A model generated the notes under the pieces. The model worked only from the letters and a program-made list of their open reading frames with translations, had not been told where the DNA came from and searched no databases. 64,000 bases of DNA from an uncultured Polaribacter sp. (lineage in GTDB: Bacteria > Bacteroidota > Bacteroidia > Flavobacteriales > Flavobacteriaceae). The position numbers and the translations under genes are program-made. The stretch is from NCBI GenBank assembly GCA_947497755.1, contig CANMHT010000002.1, positions 669,445 through 733,444 of the forward strand. Reading direction: 5' to 3'. Below, piece after piece: positions 53,224 through 61,713 of the stretch (position 1 is the first letter of the stretch; each line of letters begins with the position of its first letter).

Positions 53224-53303
53224 TATATAATTTGGTCTTCATTTTGTGAGTTTGTGAGAGTGAGTTTTCTTTGTATATTTATTTTTTATAAAAATAAATA
53301 TAC

Positions 53304-54584
53304 ATGAAGAAATTAATTCTTTTGTGGAGTTTAATGTCGGTTTTTCTAGTTTTTTCTCAAAAGCAAAAAACATCACACAAGTTTAAGGGACAAGCTCCAA
53401 TAAAAATTATTCCAACAAATTCTAAACCTACTCAAAAACAATGGAAAGGAAAGTTTGTATTTGATAATGGAAGTTTAATATTTTCTAATGAGTTTGATGG
53501 AGCAAGATTAAATGGGGTAATTCAGGAAAATGATAGTACATACACTGCATTAATAACTTCGGAAAATACTCCAATTAATATAAGTCCGTGGTATGCTTTT
53601 AATATTACATCAAAAAAAGCAAAAAACATATATGTTACTTTAACATATCAAAATGGTGTAAATCATAGGTATTATCCAAAAATTAGTTTAGATGGTGAAA
53701 GATGGAGGTCATTAGATTCAATTAATTATTATGAATTTGATGAAGGTAAAAAAAAGATTGGCCCTTTTTTATTTCCGTTAAAAGTTAGATTGAAATTAAA
53801 TGTTGGCCCTAAAACATTATGGGTTTCTGGGCAAGAATTACAAAATTCTAAGCATGTATATGATTGGTCTATTAATTTAGCACAAAAGAGATATGTAAAT
53901 TATAGTGGTATTGGAAAAAGTAATGAAGGTAGAGCCATTGGAGTATTAACCATTGGAAAACCCATTTCTAAAAGAATGTTGATGATTATTTCTAGACAGC
54001 ATCCACCAGAAGTAACTGGTTATTTAGCAATGAAATCTTTTGTAGAAACACTATCTTCTGATACTAAATTAGCTAGAAGATTTAGAAGGAAATTTACTAC
54101 TTATGTTGTTCCATTAATGAATCCTGATGGAGTAGACAATGGTCATTGGAGACACAATCAAGGTGGAATAGATTTAAATAGAGATTGGGAAAATTTTAAT
54201 CAACCAGAAACTAAAGCTGTAAAAAAGTTTATGGAAGATAAGGTAAAAAAATCTAAAGGAAAATTTTATTTTGGTATTGATTTTCACTCTACTTGGGATG
54301 ATATATATTATACAATTGATGATGAATTTAAAGGAAATATGCCCGGCTTAATTCCTAATTGGCTTAAGGCTGTAAAGGAGCAAATTAAAGGGTATGACCC
54401 CAATATTAAACCAGGAGATAAAGTAAGGCCTACTGCAGTTTCTAAAAACTTTTTTTATGTGAACTTTGGAGCAGAATCATTGGTTTTTGAAATAGGAGAT
54501 AATACACCTAGAGAGTTTATTAATGAGAAAGGGAAAATAAGTGCTGAAGAATTGATGAAGTTAATGCTTAAAATGAAAGATTAA
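53304..54584 (+). CDS. Secreted M14-family zinc carboxypeptidase-like protein
   Basis: A 426-residue protein with a signal peptide (ending FLVFSQ). A beta-rich N-terminal part (about 30-190) is followed by the M14 domain: the zinc ligands are in RQHPPEVTG (H-x-x-E) and DFHSTWDD (H), the arginine and asparagine in VPLMNPDGVDNGHWRHN and GIDLNRDWEN, and the catalytic glutamate in SLVFEIGDNTPR. It trims C-terminal residues from peptides outside the cytoplasm. The family includes deglycylases and D-peptidases, so the exact substrate is open. Confidence 0.9.
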   Translation: MKKLILLWSLMSVFLVFSQKQKTSHKFKGQAPIKIIPTNSKPTQKQWKGKFVFDNGSLIFSNEFDGARLNGVIQENDSTYTALITSENTPINISPWYAFNITSKKAKNIYVTLTYQNGVNHRYYPKISLDGERWRSLDSINYYEFDEGKKKIGPFLFPLKVRLKLNVGPKTLWVSGQELQNSKHVYDWSINLAQKRYVNYSGIGKSNEGRAIGVLTIGKPISKRMLMIISRQHPPEVTGYLAMKSFVETLSSDTKLARRFRRKFTTYVVPLMNPDGVDNGHWRHNQGGIDLNRDWENFNQPETKAVKKFMEDKVKKSKGKFYFGIDFHSTWDDIYYTIDDEFKGNMPGLIPNWLKAVKEQIKGYDPNIKPGDKVRPTAVSKNFFYVNFGAESLVFEIGDNTPREFINEKGKISAEELMKLMLKMKD

Positions 54585-54590
54585 AATATA

Positions 54591-54620
54591 AAAAAGCCTC
54601 TATGTAGTAGAGGCCTTTTT
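54591..54620. terminator. Bidirectional terminator
   Basis: GCCTCTA (54596-54602) and TAGAGGC (54608-54614) flanked by A and T runs, between convergent genes. Confidence 0.88.
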
Positions 54621-54622
54621 TA

Positions 54623-55696
54623 TTATAAATCACATGAATTTGAATATAATTTTACTTTTTCTAGCATTTCCCAAGTTAGATGTTTAAATGCTTTAGGAGA
54701 AAATTTAAATAGGATTGTTGTTTTCCTCTTCTTTTTACAATAATGACTTTCTATAAGTACATTTAAACGTATCATTTTATTAGTAGCAAAACGATCAAAA
54801 ATTTTTAACCTTCCATTATAAAATATTGTAGCTCCATTCTGTTTGGTTTTAGTGATAATTGCAGAACTGTAGTGCTTGTTTTTTATATCATTTATATCGA
54901 TTTGATTCAAACTATTAAAGTATTTTACTAAATCAATTTCTAATTCTTTTTCTGAAAATTTTCTATTTACATTGATGCTCCATGCATAAGTATATGACCA
55001 AAAATTATTGTGTTTAGGGTTTTTCCATCCTTTAGGAGGAAACCTTACTTCACCAACTCCAGTATAGTTCATGTTTCTTGCGGGAAAACGTAAAACTTCT
55101 TTACTCCAAGTAGTATCTAAATTTATTAAATCAAATTCATCTCTTTTTATCTTTATGCTTGTAAGTTTATTCCATACTTTATGGTGGAATTTTTTAGTTG
55201 ATAGACGAAAAGAGACAACAGATTTATTATACTCTTTGTAAAATTTTTGTGTACCTAAAATGTTAACTATTATTACTTTTCCTGTATGAAATCCATCAAA
55301 AAAAGTCATTGTTCCATAAAAACCATGTTTGTTTTTTCTTAGGTGAACTATTGGTGCTGGAAACTTTTGAGCCCAATGATTTGGCTTCATCAATCCATCA
55401 AAATAGCTATACAAATTATATTCAATAGTTTTTAAAGGTAAAGGTAATGTTGCATTTACTTTCCATCCTATTACTAAAGACCAAAAATCATCACTTTTAG
55501 TGTCTTTCCATTTTGGAGAAAACAATAATTCTTCAAAACCAGTCAAGTTTAATTTTGGAGCCCAATCTAAAGGGAATTTAATAATTTCTTGTTTCCATTT
55601 TTTAGAATTTTCGAAAATAGTAAGATCTTTTCCCTCTTGAGAAAAACTAGAAAATAGTTGAAGAGATAATATAAATAGAAGTATACTTTTTTTCAT
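54623..55696 (-). CDS. Secreted protein with an internal duplication, unknown function
   Basis: A 357-residue protein with a signal peptide (KKSILLFILSLQLFSSFSQ). It contains two copies of a unit of about 150 residues: the first shows FPLDWAPKLNLTGFEELLF and FWSLVIGWKVNATL, the second FPARNMNYTGVGEVRF and FWSYTYAWSINVN, and each is followed by a segment with YNLYSYFDGL or VKYFNSL. No known family recognised. It sits 3 bp downstream of YceI on the same strand, suggesting a shared operon and envelope function. Confidence 0.7.
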   Translation of the reverse strand: MKKSILLFILSLQLFSSFSQEGKDLTIFENSKKWKQEIIKFPLDWAPKLNLTGFEELLFSPKWKDTKSDDFWSLVIGWKVNATLPLPLKTIEYNLYSYFDGLMKPNHWAQKFPAPIVHLRKNKHGFYGTMTFFDGFHTGKVIIVNILGTQKFYKEYNKSVVSFRLSTKKFHHKVWNKLTSIKIKRDEFDLINLDTTWSKEVLRFPARNMNYTGVGEVRFPPKGWKNPKHNNFWSYTYAWSINVNRKFSEKELEIDLVKYFNSLNQIDINDIKNKHYSSAIITKTKQNGATIFYNGRLKIFDRFATNKMIRLNVLIESHYCKKKRKTTILFKFSPKAFKHLTWEMLEKVKLYSNSCDL

Positions 55697-55699
55697 GAC

Positions 55700-56263
55700 T
55701 TATAATTTTATAGATATTTCAAAACCAATGGCATCAGATATAGCACTGTCTTTAAATTTACTTTGATAATTAACATTCCATCTTCTCCTATCAATTTTAA
55801 AACGTGTTTTCATCTCTTTTTTATTGTAGTTGAATTCTACTCTAAAGTTCATGGGTTTTGTAATTCCTTTTATGGTTAAATTAGCCTCTAATCTAGCGTG
55901 TGTTTTATCTGAATATTTTACTTTAGTAATAGTTAGTTTAGCTAGGGGATACTTTTTGACATTAAAAAAGTCAGGGTCTTTCAAATGGTTGACTAAACCT
56001 TCATTTGCTTTTACTTTTTTTATATCTGTATTGGTTATAGAATTCATATCTATAATAAATTCGCCTCCAGAAATTACATCACCGGTTTTTATAAAGTATC
56101 CTTCTTTAAAGTTGATATAGCCATCATGTCCACCAAAGTAAAATGTATATTCACCAATCCATTTAATAGTACTTTTATTAATATCAATATTTAATTTTTC
56201 TTGTGCATAACTAATACTAGATAAGCAATTAATGCAAATAAGTGTGATAATGATTCTTTTCAT
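55700..56263 (-). CDS. YceI-family periplasmic lipid-binding protein
   Basis: A 187-residue protein with a signal peptide (about residues 1-20). The YceI lipocalin-like fold is seen in STIKWIGEYTFYFGGHDGYINFKEGYF, GGEFIIDMNSITNT, LKDPDFFNVKKYPLAKLTITKVKY, and ANLTIKGITKPM. Family members bind polyisoprenoids such as quinones. It is the first gene of a two-gene minus-strand unit and divergent from a membrane regulator with a 123-bp gap. Confidence 0.92.
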   Translation of the reverse strand: MKRIIITLICINCLSSISYAQEKLNIDINKSTIKWIGEYTFYFGGHDGYINFKEGYFIKTGDVISGGEFIIDMNSITNTDIKKVKANEGLVNHLKDPDFFNVKKYPLAKLTITKVKYSDKTHARLEANLTIKGITKPMNFRVEFNYNKKEMKTRFKIDRRRWNVNYQSKFKDSAISDAIGFEISIKL

Positions 56264-56386
56264 CGAATAGATTTTTAAGTTTTGATCAAAACTATTTTAG
56301 AGACCATAGAAAAGTGTCAAAAAAATGTAAAAGAAGTGTGAAGAGTTGTAAAAATTAAAGAAATTGTATGTTCTTTGCTGCAAATT

Positions 56387-57244
56387 ATGAGTAAAAAGAG
56401 AATCTACATTTATATTGGTTTTAGTATTCTTCTTCTTATGGGATGGATTTTTACTGATTTACCTCAAGAGAATAATGATTTTCCTGAACGAGTAAAAGTT
56501 TCATTGAGGGAAGTTGGAAATCAATTGTTATTGTCTAATAAAGATTCTACTTCATTAGTGTTGCCAATTATTGAATTAGATAAACTTAAATACAAACTAT
56601 CGTTTCAAAATCAGCTTTCTTTTGAACCAACTAATTTAGTAAGTATAGTTAAAGAGAGTTTTAATAAAGCAAAACTTCCTAGTTATTATAGAGTAGAGGT
56701 TAAGAAATGTGATGATAATGAAGTTGCATATAGCTATGAGGTAAAAAATAATAGTGAGAAGGACATCATTCCTTGTGGAGGAAGGGTTTTACCAATTAAT
56801 TGTTATAGTCTTGAAGTAAAGTATACGAATGTATTTTTTTACGAGCATATGTTTGTTGTTAGTATTGTAATTTTACTGATTATTTTCCTGTTAGATTATA
56901 AATTATCTGAAAAAAAAACAATAAAAGAGTTTGTTAATGGAGTGGATGATGTTGCCACAATAGGGAGTTTTCAGTTTTATCCAGAACAAAATAAATTGGT
57001 AAAACAAGCTACTGAAATTAGCCTTTCTAAAAAAGAATGTGAATTGTTGGCAATTTTTGTTTCAAAACCAAATGAAATTATTAAGCGAGAAGAACTAACA
57101 AAAAAAGTATGGGAGGATAATGGTGTTTTTGTTGGGAGAAGTTTAGATACTTATATTTCTAAGCTGCGTAAAAAATTAAAAGAAGATGACACCATTAAGA
57201 TAACTAATGTACACGGTGTGGGATATAAGTTAGAACTAAAGTAA
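56387..57244 (+). CDS. Membrane-anchored winged-helix transcriptional regulator (ToxR-like)
   Basis: A 285-residue protein starting at the second possible start, an ATG; the first is a TTG 12 bp upstream. It has a helix near residues 4-22, an extracytoplasmic part (about 25-150) with two cysteines, a second helix (about 160-180), then an OmpR-type winged helix (about 195-285; ISLSKKECELLAIFVSKPNEIIKREELTKKVWEDNG...SLDTYISKLRKKL). Unlike ToxR, the DNA-binding domain is at the C-terminus. Divergent from yceI, which it may control. Confidence 0.85.
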   Translation: MSKKRIYIYIGFSILLLMGWIFTDLPQENNDFPERVKVSLREVGNQLLLSNKDSTSLVLPIIELDKLKYKLSFQNQLSFEPTNLVSIVKESFNKAKLPSYYRVEVKKCDDNEVAYSYEVKNNSEKDIIPCGGRVLPINCYSLEVKYTNVFFYEHMFVVSIVILLIIFLLDYKLSEKKTIKEFVNGVDDVATIGSFQFYPEQNKLVKQATEISLSKKECELLAIFVSKPNEIIKREELTKKVWEDNGVFVGRSLDTYISKLRKKLKEDDTIKITNVHGVGYKLELK

Positions 57245-57270
57245 AAACTTGCTAAGTTTAGCAAGTTTTT
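57243..57270. terminator. Bidirectional terminator
   Basis: AAAAACTTGCTAA (57243-57255) and TTAGCAAGTTTTT (57258-57270), shared by converging genes. Confidence 0.88.
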
Positions 57271-57283
57271 ACTAATAAAGAGC

Positions 57284-57751
57284 TTAGTTTTTCTTTCTTC
57301 GTTTTTGTGGTTTCATTCCTTTTTTTCTTGGGTAATATTCCCAAAACACATCAATTAATTTCCATTTACCATTCATTTGTACCAAAGTAATATACTCTTT
57401 CCATTTCATTCTTGGGTAGCCAGTTATTAATGTGACTTGTGCCGTTTTGTTAAAAACACGAATATCTACTACTTTATTTTGTTGCTTAGCAAGCGGTAAC
57501 GCTCTTTTCTTTTGCATCATTTCTTTTAATTTTGCAGGTGGTAAATCTTCGTTTATTTTACCATTAGGGTTTAGGCCTCGTTTAGAAAGTCTTGGGTGTA
57601 ATACAGCATTCATTTCTTCAAATTTGTTTTCAAAGAAGTTTTCGATATAAGTAAGTACAGCTTTCTCTACTGCTTTTTCTTGAGCTACTAAAGTATTTGT
57701 AGATAGAACAAATACAAAAAGTAAGAAGGTGATTTTTTTCATGAGTTTCAT
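57284..57751 (-). CDS. Secreted NTF2-like protein of unknown function
   Basis: A 155-residue protein with a signal peptide (ending VLSTNTLVAQ). The mature part looks like a nuclear transport factor 2-like fold, common for ligand-binding domains: AVLTYIENFFENKFEEMNAVLHPRLSKRG, then KVVDIRVFNKTAQVTLITGYPRMKWKEYITLVQMNGKWKLIDVFWEYYP. The tail is strongly basic (KKGMKPQKRRKKN). Starts at 57751 or 57742. No enzyme residues can be named. Confidence 0.75.
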   Translation of the reverse strand: MKLMKKITFLLFVFVLSTNTLVAQEKAVEKAVLTYIENFFENKFEEMNAVLHPRLSKRGLNPNGKINEDLPPAKLKEMMQKKRALPLAKQQNKVVDIRVFNKTAQVTLITGYPRMKWKEYITLVQMNGKWKLIDVFWEYYPRKKGMKPQKRRKKN

Positions 57752-57802
57752 TTTAAGAATGTAATTCTAAATAATTTAATCGAGAAATTTGGTTAAGCTA
57801 TG

Positions 57803-58243
57803 TTAATGAGTGTTAATTATTTTCTCAAACACAAAATCAATCCCAAAATCGTTATTTGACACCTTTGCTTTTAGTTGTTTTTTGTCTAGCCAATAGTTGA
57901 TTTTTGTAGGGAAATCATGAGTCGGGTTTTCAGCAAGAAAAGAACTATCCGTTTGTTGTGTAATTTTAAATAGTATAGGGGTGTGATTAACACCTTCAAC
58001 TTTTAAAGTCAAAGTATCATTTATGATCAGAAGGCTCAAAACTTCTTTAAAAACAGTGTCTTTATTTTGTAGAGTAATGCCTAATCCTGTATAATCATTA
58101 TACCAGATTTCATAAGTTTTCTTTCCTTTTTTCTCGTTTAAACGCTCCCATTTACCAATTAAAAAAGAAGGCATCTGTTGAGAACTCTTTTTTTTGCATG
58201 AAAAAAAGAATAAGAAGCAGCATAAAAAAAGTACAGTACGCAT
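57803..58243 (-). CDS. DUF6265-like lipoprotein
   Basis: A 146-residue lipoprotein: lipobox FFFSCKKK about residue 16. It has a lipocalin-like beta pattern with FLIGKWERLNEKKGKKTYEIW and FLAENPTHDFPTKINYW, which I recall from DUF6265-type proteins. Function unknown. It stands 52 bp from the NTF2-like gene on the same strand, and divergent from prfA. Confidence 0.75.
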   Translation of the reverse strand: MRTVLFLCCFLFFFSCKKKSSQQMPSFLIGKWERLNEKKGKKTYEIWYNDYTGLGITLQNKDTVFKEVLSLLIINDTLTLKVEGVNHTPILFKITQQTDSSFLAENPTHDFPTKINYWLDKKQLKAKVSNNDFGIDFVFEKIINTH

Positions 58244-58334
58244 AGTGAGTTATTTTTATCAAATATACATCAAATCAAATTTAGAGTAGTTCTAATAAAA
58301 ATTGTAAATTCGCAATCCAAGAAAAGACAAGAAG

Positions 58335-59411
58335 ATGTTAGAAAAACTACAAATAGTAAAGCAGCGTTATGATGAGGTTTCGGATTTAATTATCCAGCCA
58401 GATATTATCATGGATCAAAAAAGATATGCTGTTTTAAGTAAAGAGTATAAAGATTTAGGAGCAGTTGTTAAAAAAACAAAAGAGTATGAATCTTTACTAA
58501 ATACAATAGAAGAGGCAAAAGAAATTATTGCTGATGGTTCTGATAAAGAAATGGTAGAAATGGCAAAAATGGAAATGGAAGAGTCTAATACTCGTATTCC
58601 TGCTATTGAAGAAGAAATCAAATTCTTGTTGATTCCAAAAGATCCTGAAGATTCTAAAAATGCTGTGGTTGAATTACGTGCAGGAACAGGTGGTGATGAA
58701 GCTAGTATTTTTGCAGGTGATTTATTTAGAATGTATTCTAAATATTGTTCTGATAAAGGTTGGAAAGTTTCTACAGTTGATTTTTCTGAAGGTACAAATG
58801 GAGGATTTAAAGAAATTCAATTTGAAGTAACTGGAGATGATGTGTATGGAACATTAAAATTTGAAGCAGGCGTGCATCGTGTACAACGTGTTCCTCAAAC
58901 CGAAACACAAGGTAGGGTACACACTTCTGCGGCAACAGTGATGGTTTTTCCTGAAGCAGAAGAATTTGATGTAGAGATTAATCCTAAAGATGTTCGTATA
59001 GATTTCTTCTGTTCGTCTGGTCCAGGAGGACAATCTGTAAATACAACTTACTCAGCAGTACGTTTAACTCACATTCCTACTGGTTTGGTAGCGCAATGTC
59101 AAGATCAAAAATCTCAGCATAAAAATAAAGAGAAAGCATTTAAGGTATTGCGTTCTCGTTTATATGATATGGAGTTAGCTAAAAAGCAAGCAGAAGATGC
59201 TGCTAAAAGAGGTTCTATGGTAACAAGTGGAGATAGATCTGCAAAGATTAGAACCTATAATTATCCGCAAGGAAGAGTAACTGATCATAGAATAGGTTTA
59301 ACATTATACGATTTGCAAAATATTGTAAATGGAGATATTCATAAAATTATTGATGAGTTAAAACTTGCTGAGAATACTGAAAAACTAAAAGATTTAGGAG
59401 ACGGTTTTTAA
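58335..59411 (+). CDS. prfA: Peptide chain release factor 1
   Basis: Terminates translation at UAA and UAG. The 358-residue protein has the codon-recognition segment and the catalytic GGQ in [20 protein letters not shown]; the tail has [39 protein letters not shown] is the RF1/RF2 family signature. Length is normal. A possible promoter (TAAATTCG) lies 22 bp upstream. It is a free-standing gene with its own terminator. Confidence 0.97.
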   Translation: MLEKLQIVKQRYDEVSDLIIQPDIIMDQKRYAVLSKEYKDLGAVVKKTKEYESLLNTIEEAKEIIADGSDKEMVEMAKMEMEESNTRIPAIEEEIKFLLIPKDPEDSKNAVVELRAGTGGDEASIFAGDLFRMYSKYCSDKGWKVSTVDFSEGTNGGFKEIQFEVTGDDVYGTLKFEAGVHRVQRVPQTETQGRVHTSAATVMVFPEAEEFDVEINPKDVRIDFFCSSGPGGQSVNTTYSAVRLTHIPTGLVAQCQDQKSQHKNKEKAFKVLRSRLYDMELAKKQAEDAAKRGSMVTSGDRSAKIRTYNYPQGRVTDHRIGLTLYDLQNIVNGDIHKIIDELKLAENTEKLKDLGDGF

Positions 59412-59440
59412 AAACAATTTTAAATATATTATATTAAATA

Positions 59441-59465
59441 AAAGCACCCAATTGGGTGCTTTTTA
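59441..59465 (+). terminator. Terminator of prfA
   Basis: AAAGCACCC (59441-59449), AATT, GGGTGCTTT (59454-59462), and a T tail. Confidence 0.9.
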
Positions 59466-59513
59466 TTTTTCATTAGAATAATGAATTCCTTTTTCAAAAG
59501 ATCATAAAAGAAG

Positions 59514-59555
59514 AAAAGCGATTTAAAAACAGGGGGGAGTTTTTCAATCGCTTTT
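59514..59555. other. Long hairpin with a G6 loop in a 304-bp gene-free region
   Basis: AAAAGCGATT (59514-59523) pairs with AATCGCTTTT (59546-59555), and an inner stem AAAAAC/GTTTTT (59525-59530, 59539-59544) closes a loop AGGGGGGA. Beyond it lie TTAAGGGGTATTTATA (59571-59586) and a second hairpin, TTCTCAC/GTGAGAA (59679-59700). No gene longer than a few codons is seen between prfA and the next gene. It may be a small RNA or regulatory region. Confidence 0.5.
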
Positions 59556-59715
59556 TAAGTTAACAAATAATTAAGGGGTATTTATAACAATGAATAATCA
59601 TCTTTATCCGTTGTAAATATATACTCCAAATGTATGATAGAATGTCTACGTGTACAATACCTATTTATGGGGTTTTTTTTCTCACTATTTTTGGTGAGAA
59701 TCTGTATAGTAGATT

Positions 59716-60297
59716 TTAGTTGTTTCTGTTTTTTATAATCTCGTCTTGTAGTTGTCTTCTTAACTTTTGTTCGCGTTCTAAGGATTTTTTGCGAAATAAA
59801 TTAAATTCATTTTCTACTTCTTCTAGGTTAGATTTTGCTTCAGAAGTAATAACATTGCTGTTTTTAAACTTGTAAATAAATGTTACCAGTCCAGCAATTA
59901 AAATAAAGATAATAGTAAAAAGTAAAATAGAATAATTGCTCTTAGTTAGTAAAATACCAAAAAGAGAAATTGAATTTTCATTGGTTTTAGACGTAGTTAG
60001 TTTTGTTGATAAATCACTATTTTCTTTTTCTAATTTATCGATGGTGCTTTTTTGAGAATTTATTGTAGCGTTTTTATTTAGCAATAAAGTATTAAAAGCT
60101 TTAACGCTGTCTAAAACATTGGTGTGTAAAACGCCATAATCTTTCTTTTTTACTACTTTGTATTCTTGGTAGTTATTAGAGTTTTTATAAAGAGTTCTAA
60201 ATTGATTGTCTATTGTGTTATCTTGTTTAACAGCTTCTTGAGCATTTATCGATGCAGTAAATAGTACTGCTATACATAATATGGTTTTTAATTTCAT
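59716..60297 (-). CDS. Secreted/membrane coiled-coil protein of unknown function
   Basis: A 193-residue protein with a signal peptide (ending TASINAQ), an extracytoplasmic part containing YKNSNNYQEYKVVKKKDYGVLHTNVLDSV, a coiled coil (about 75-105), one membrane helix (about 122-143) and a cytoplasmic charged coiled coil at the end (EEVENEFNLFRKKSLEREQKLRRQLQDE). I recall homologues in flavobacterial genomes labelled tRNA methyltransferase. That name has no support in this sequence. Confidence 0.72.
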   Translation of the reverse strand: MKLKTILCIAVLFTASINAQEAVKQDNTIDNQFRTLYKNSNNYQEYKVVKKKDYGVLHTNVLDSVKAFNTLLLNKNATINSQKSTIDKLEKENSDLSTKLTTSKTNENSISLFGILLTKSNYSILLFTIIFILIAGLVTFIYKFKNSNVITSEAKSNLEEVENEFNLFRKKSLEREQKLRRQLQDEIIKNRNN

Positions 60298-60341
60298 AAT
60301 GTTATATTGGAAATAGCTATTTTAAAAGTGTGAAATTACAA

Positions 60342-60372
60342 AAAAAACCCAAACGTTAGTTTGGGTTTTTTA
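60342..60372 (-). terminator. Terminator of thrS-infC-rpmI-rplT
   Basis: AAACCCAAAC (60345-60354) pairs with GTTTGGGTTT (60359-60368), with A/T runs on both sides. Confidence 0.9.
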
Positions 60373-60393
60373 TTATAAGCAAGGATTATTATA

Positions 60394-60738
60394 TTATTTT
60401 ACTTTCTCAACAATTGCCTTAAAAGCTTCAGGATTGTTCATTGCTAAATCTGCTAAAACCTTACGGTTTAATTCGATATTATTAGCTTTTACTTTACCCA
60501 TAAACTGAGAGTAAGACATTCCGTGTGCTCTAGCTCCAGCGTTAATACGTTGAATCCATAATGAACGGAAGTTTCTCTTATTGTTTTTACGGTCACGGTA
60601 TGCATATTGCATTGCCTTTTCAACCGCATTTTTTGCTACTGTATAAACGTTTTTTCTACGTCCGAAGTAACCTTTTGCTTGCTTCAAAATTTTCTTTCTT
60701 CTATTTCTTGAAGCTACTGAATTTACTGATCTTGGCAT
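60394..60738 (-). CDS. rplT: Ribosomal protein L20
   Basis: A 114-residue 50S protein that binds 23S rRNA early in assembly. [42 protein letters not shown] at the start and [28 protein letters not shown] towards the end are typical. The 111-bp gap to rpmI is longer than usual within the operon, leaving room for autoregulation, though no clear L20-binding fold was recognised. Confidence 0.98.
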   Translation of the reverse strand: MPRSVNSVASRNRRKKILKQAKGYFGRRKNVYTVAKNAVEKAMQYAYRDRKNNKRNFRSLWIQRINAGARAHGMSYSQFMGKVKANNIELNRKVLADLAMNNPEAFKAIVEKVK

Positions 60739-60849
60739 AATTCAAAATTGTTTTTTGTAGTAGGCGGTTTTGTCTATTATAAATGTATAATTCAAAACTC
60801 TTGTATTGGCCTAACTCCATGGTTAATAATTAAATTCCCTTTAATTAAC

Positions 60850-61047
60850 TTATTTTAAAGTTAATTGTTGTTTGATGTTCGCTTCATCAGACTTGTGTAC
60901 TAATGTAGCGTGCGTCAATTTAAGCTTACGTTTTTTAGACTTCTTTGTTAAGATGTGACTTTTAAACGCGTGCTTTCTTTTTAGTTTTCCAGAACCAGTT
61001 AACTTAAAACGTTTCTTGGCACTAGATTTGGTTTTCATTTTAGGCAT
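60850..61047 (-). CDS. rpmI: Ribosomal protein L35
   Basis: A 65-residue, strongly basic 50S protein: [40 protein letters not shown]. Length normal. Sits 47 bp after infC. Confidence 0.98.
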   Translation of the reverse strand: MPKMKTKSSAKKRFKLTGSGKLKRKHAFKSHILTKKSKKRKLKLTHATLVHKSDEANIKQQLTLK

Positions 61048-61094
61048 TTCTCCTTCTTTTTTATCTTGCTTATAAAATTGTTATAATATTAAAA

Positions 61095-61658
61095 TTATTT
61101 TCCTACTTTCTTAGGAGCAATAAACATAATCATACGTTTACCTTCTAATTTAGGTAATTGCTCAACTTTACCATATTCTTCTAATTCTTGAGCTAATTTT
61201 AAAAGTAAAATTTGTCCTTGTTCTTTAAAGATGATAGATCTTCCTTTAAAGAAAACAAATGCTTTTAATTTTGCTCCGTCTTTTAAGAACTTAATGGCAT
61301 GTTTCTTTTTAAATTCATAGTCATGCTCATCAGTCTGAGGTCCAAAACGAATCTCTTTAATCGTTACTTTAGTAGCTTTAGATTTTAAAGCTTTTTCACG
61401 TTTTTTCTGTTCGTATAAGAACTTCTTATAATCAATAATTTTACAAACTGGAGGTTTAGCTTTTGGAGAGATCTCCACTAAATCCAATTCTTGTTCTTCT
61501 GCTAGTGCTCTTGCTTTTTGAATAGGATATATTCCTACTTCAACATTATCACCAACTAAACGTACTTCATCAACATACTTAATCTTATGATTAATTCTGT
61601 GTTGATCTTCTTTGATTACTCTTACAGGTCTTCTTGGCCTATTTCTTCTAATTGCTAT
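61095..61658 (-). CDS. infC: Translation initiation factor IF-3, probable ATA start
   Basis: IF-3 keeps 30S subunits free and checks the initiation codon. The C-terminal domain and linker are normal ([30 protein letters not shown]). The N-terminal domain [35 protein letters not shown] is also encoded in frame. However, there is no ATG, GTG or TTG before it: the frame runs TAA AAA TTT TTA GTC ATA GCA ATT AGA. The best start is ATA at 61658 (or ATT six bases on), giving 187 residues, normal for flavobacteria. Rare infC starts allow autoregulation in E. coli (AUU). Confidence 0.9.
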   Translation of the reverse strand: MAIRRNRPRRPVRVIKEDQHRINHKIKYVDEVRLVGDNVEVGIYPIQKARALAEEQELDLVEISPKAKPPVCKIIDYKKFLYEQKKREKALKSKATKVTIKEIRFGPQTDEHDYEFKKKHAIKFLKDGAKLKAFVFFKGRSIIFKEQGQILLLKLAQELEEYGKVEQLPKLEGKRMIMFIAPKKVGK

Positions 61659-61713
61659 GACTAAAAATTTTTAATTATTAATACAGCTATCGCTGCTTTT
61701 ACTTTTTTGTTTT

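Noticed and set aside
59716..60297. tRNA (guanine-N1)-methyltransferase
   Set aside because: No SAM-binding knot or catalytic motif; the sequence is a signal peptide, coiled coil and one membrane helix.
60739..60849. L20 or L35 autoregulatory leader in the rpmI-rplT gap
   Set aside because: The gap is long enough, but I could not fold a structure that resembles known L20-binding leaders, so it is not reported as a feature.
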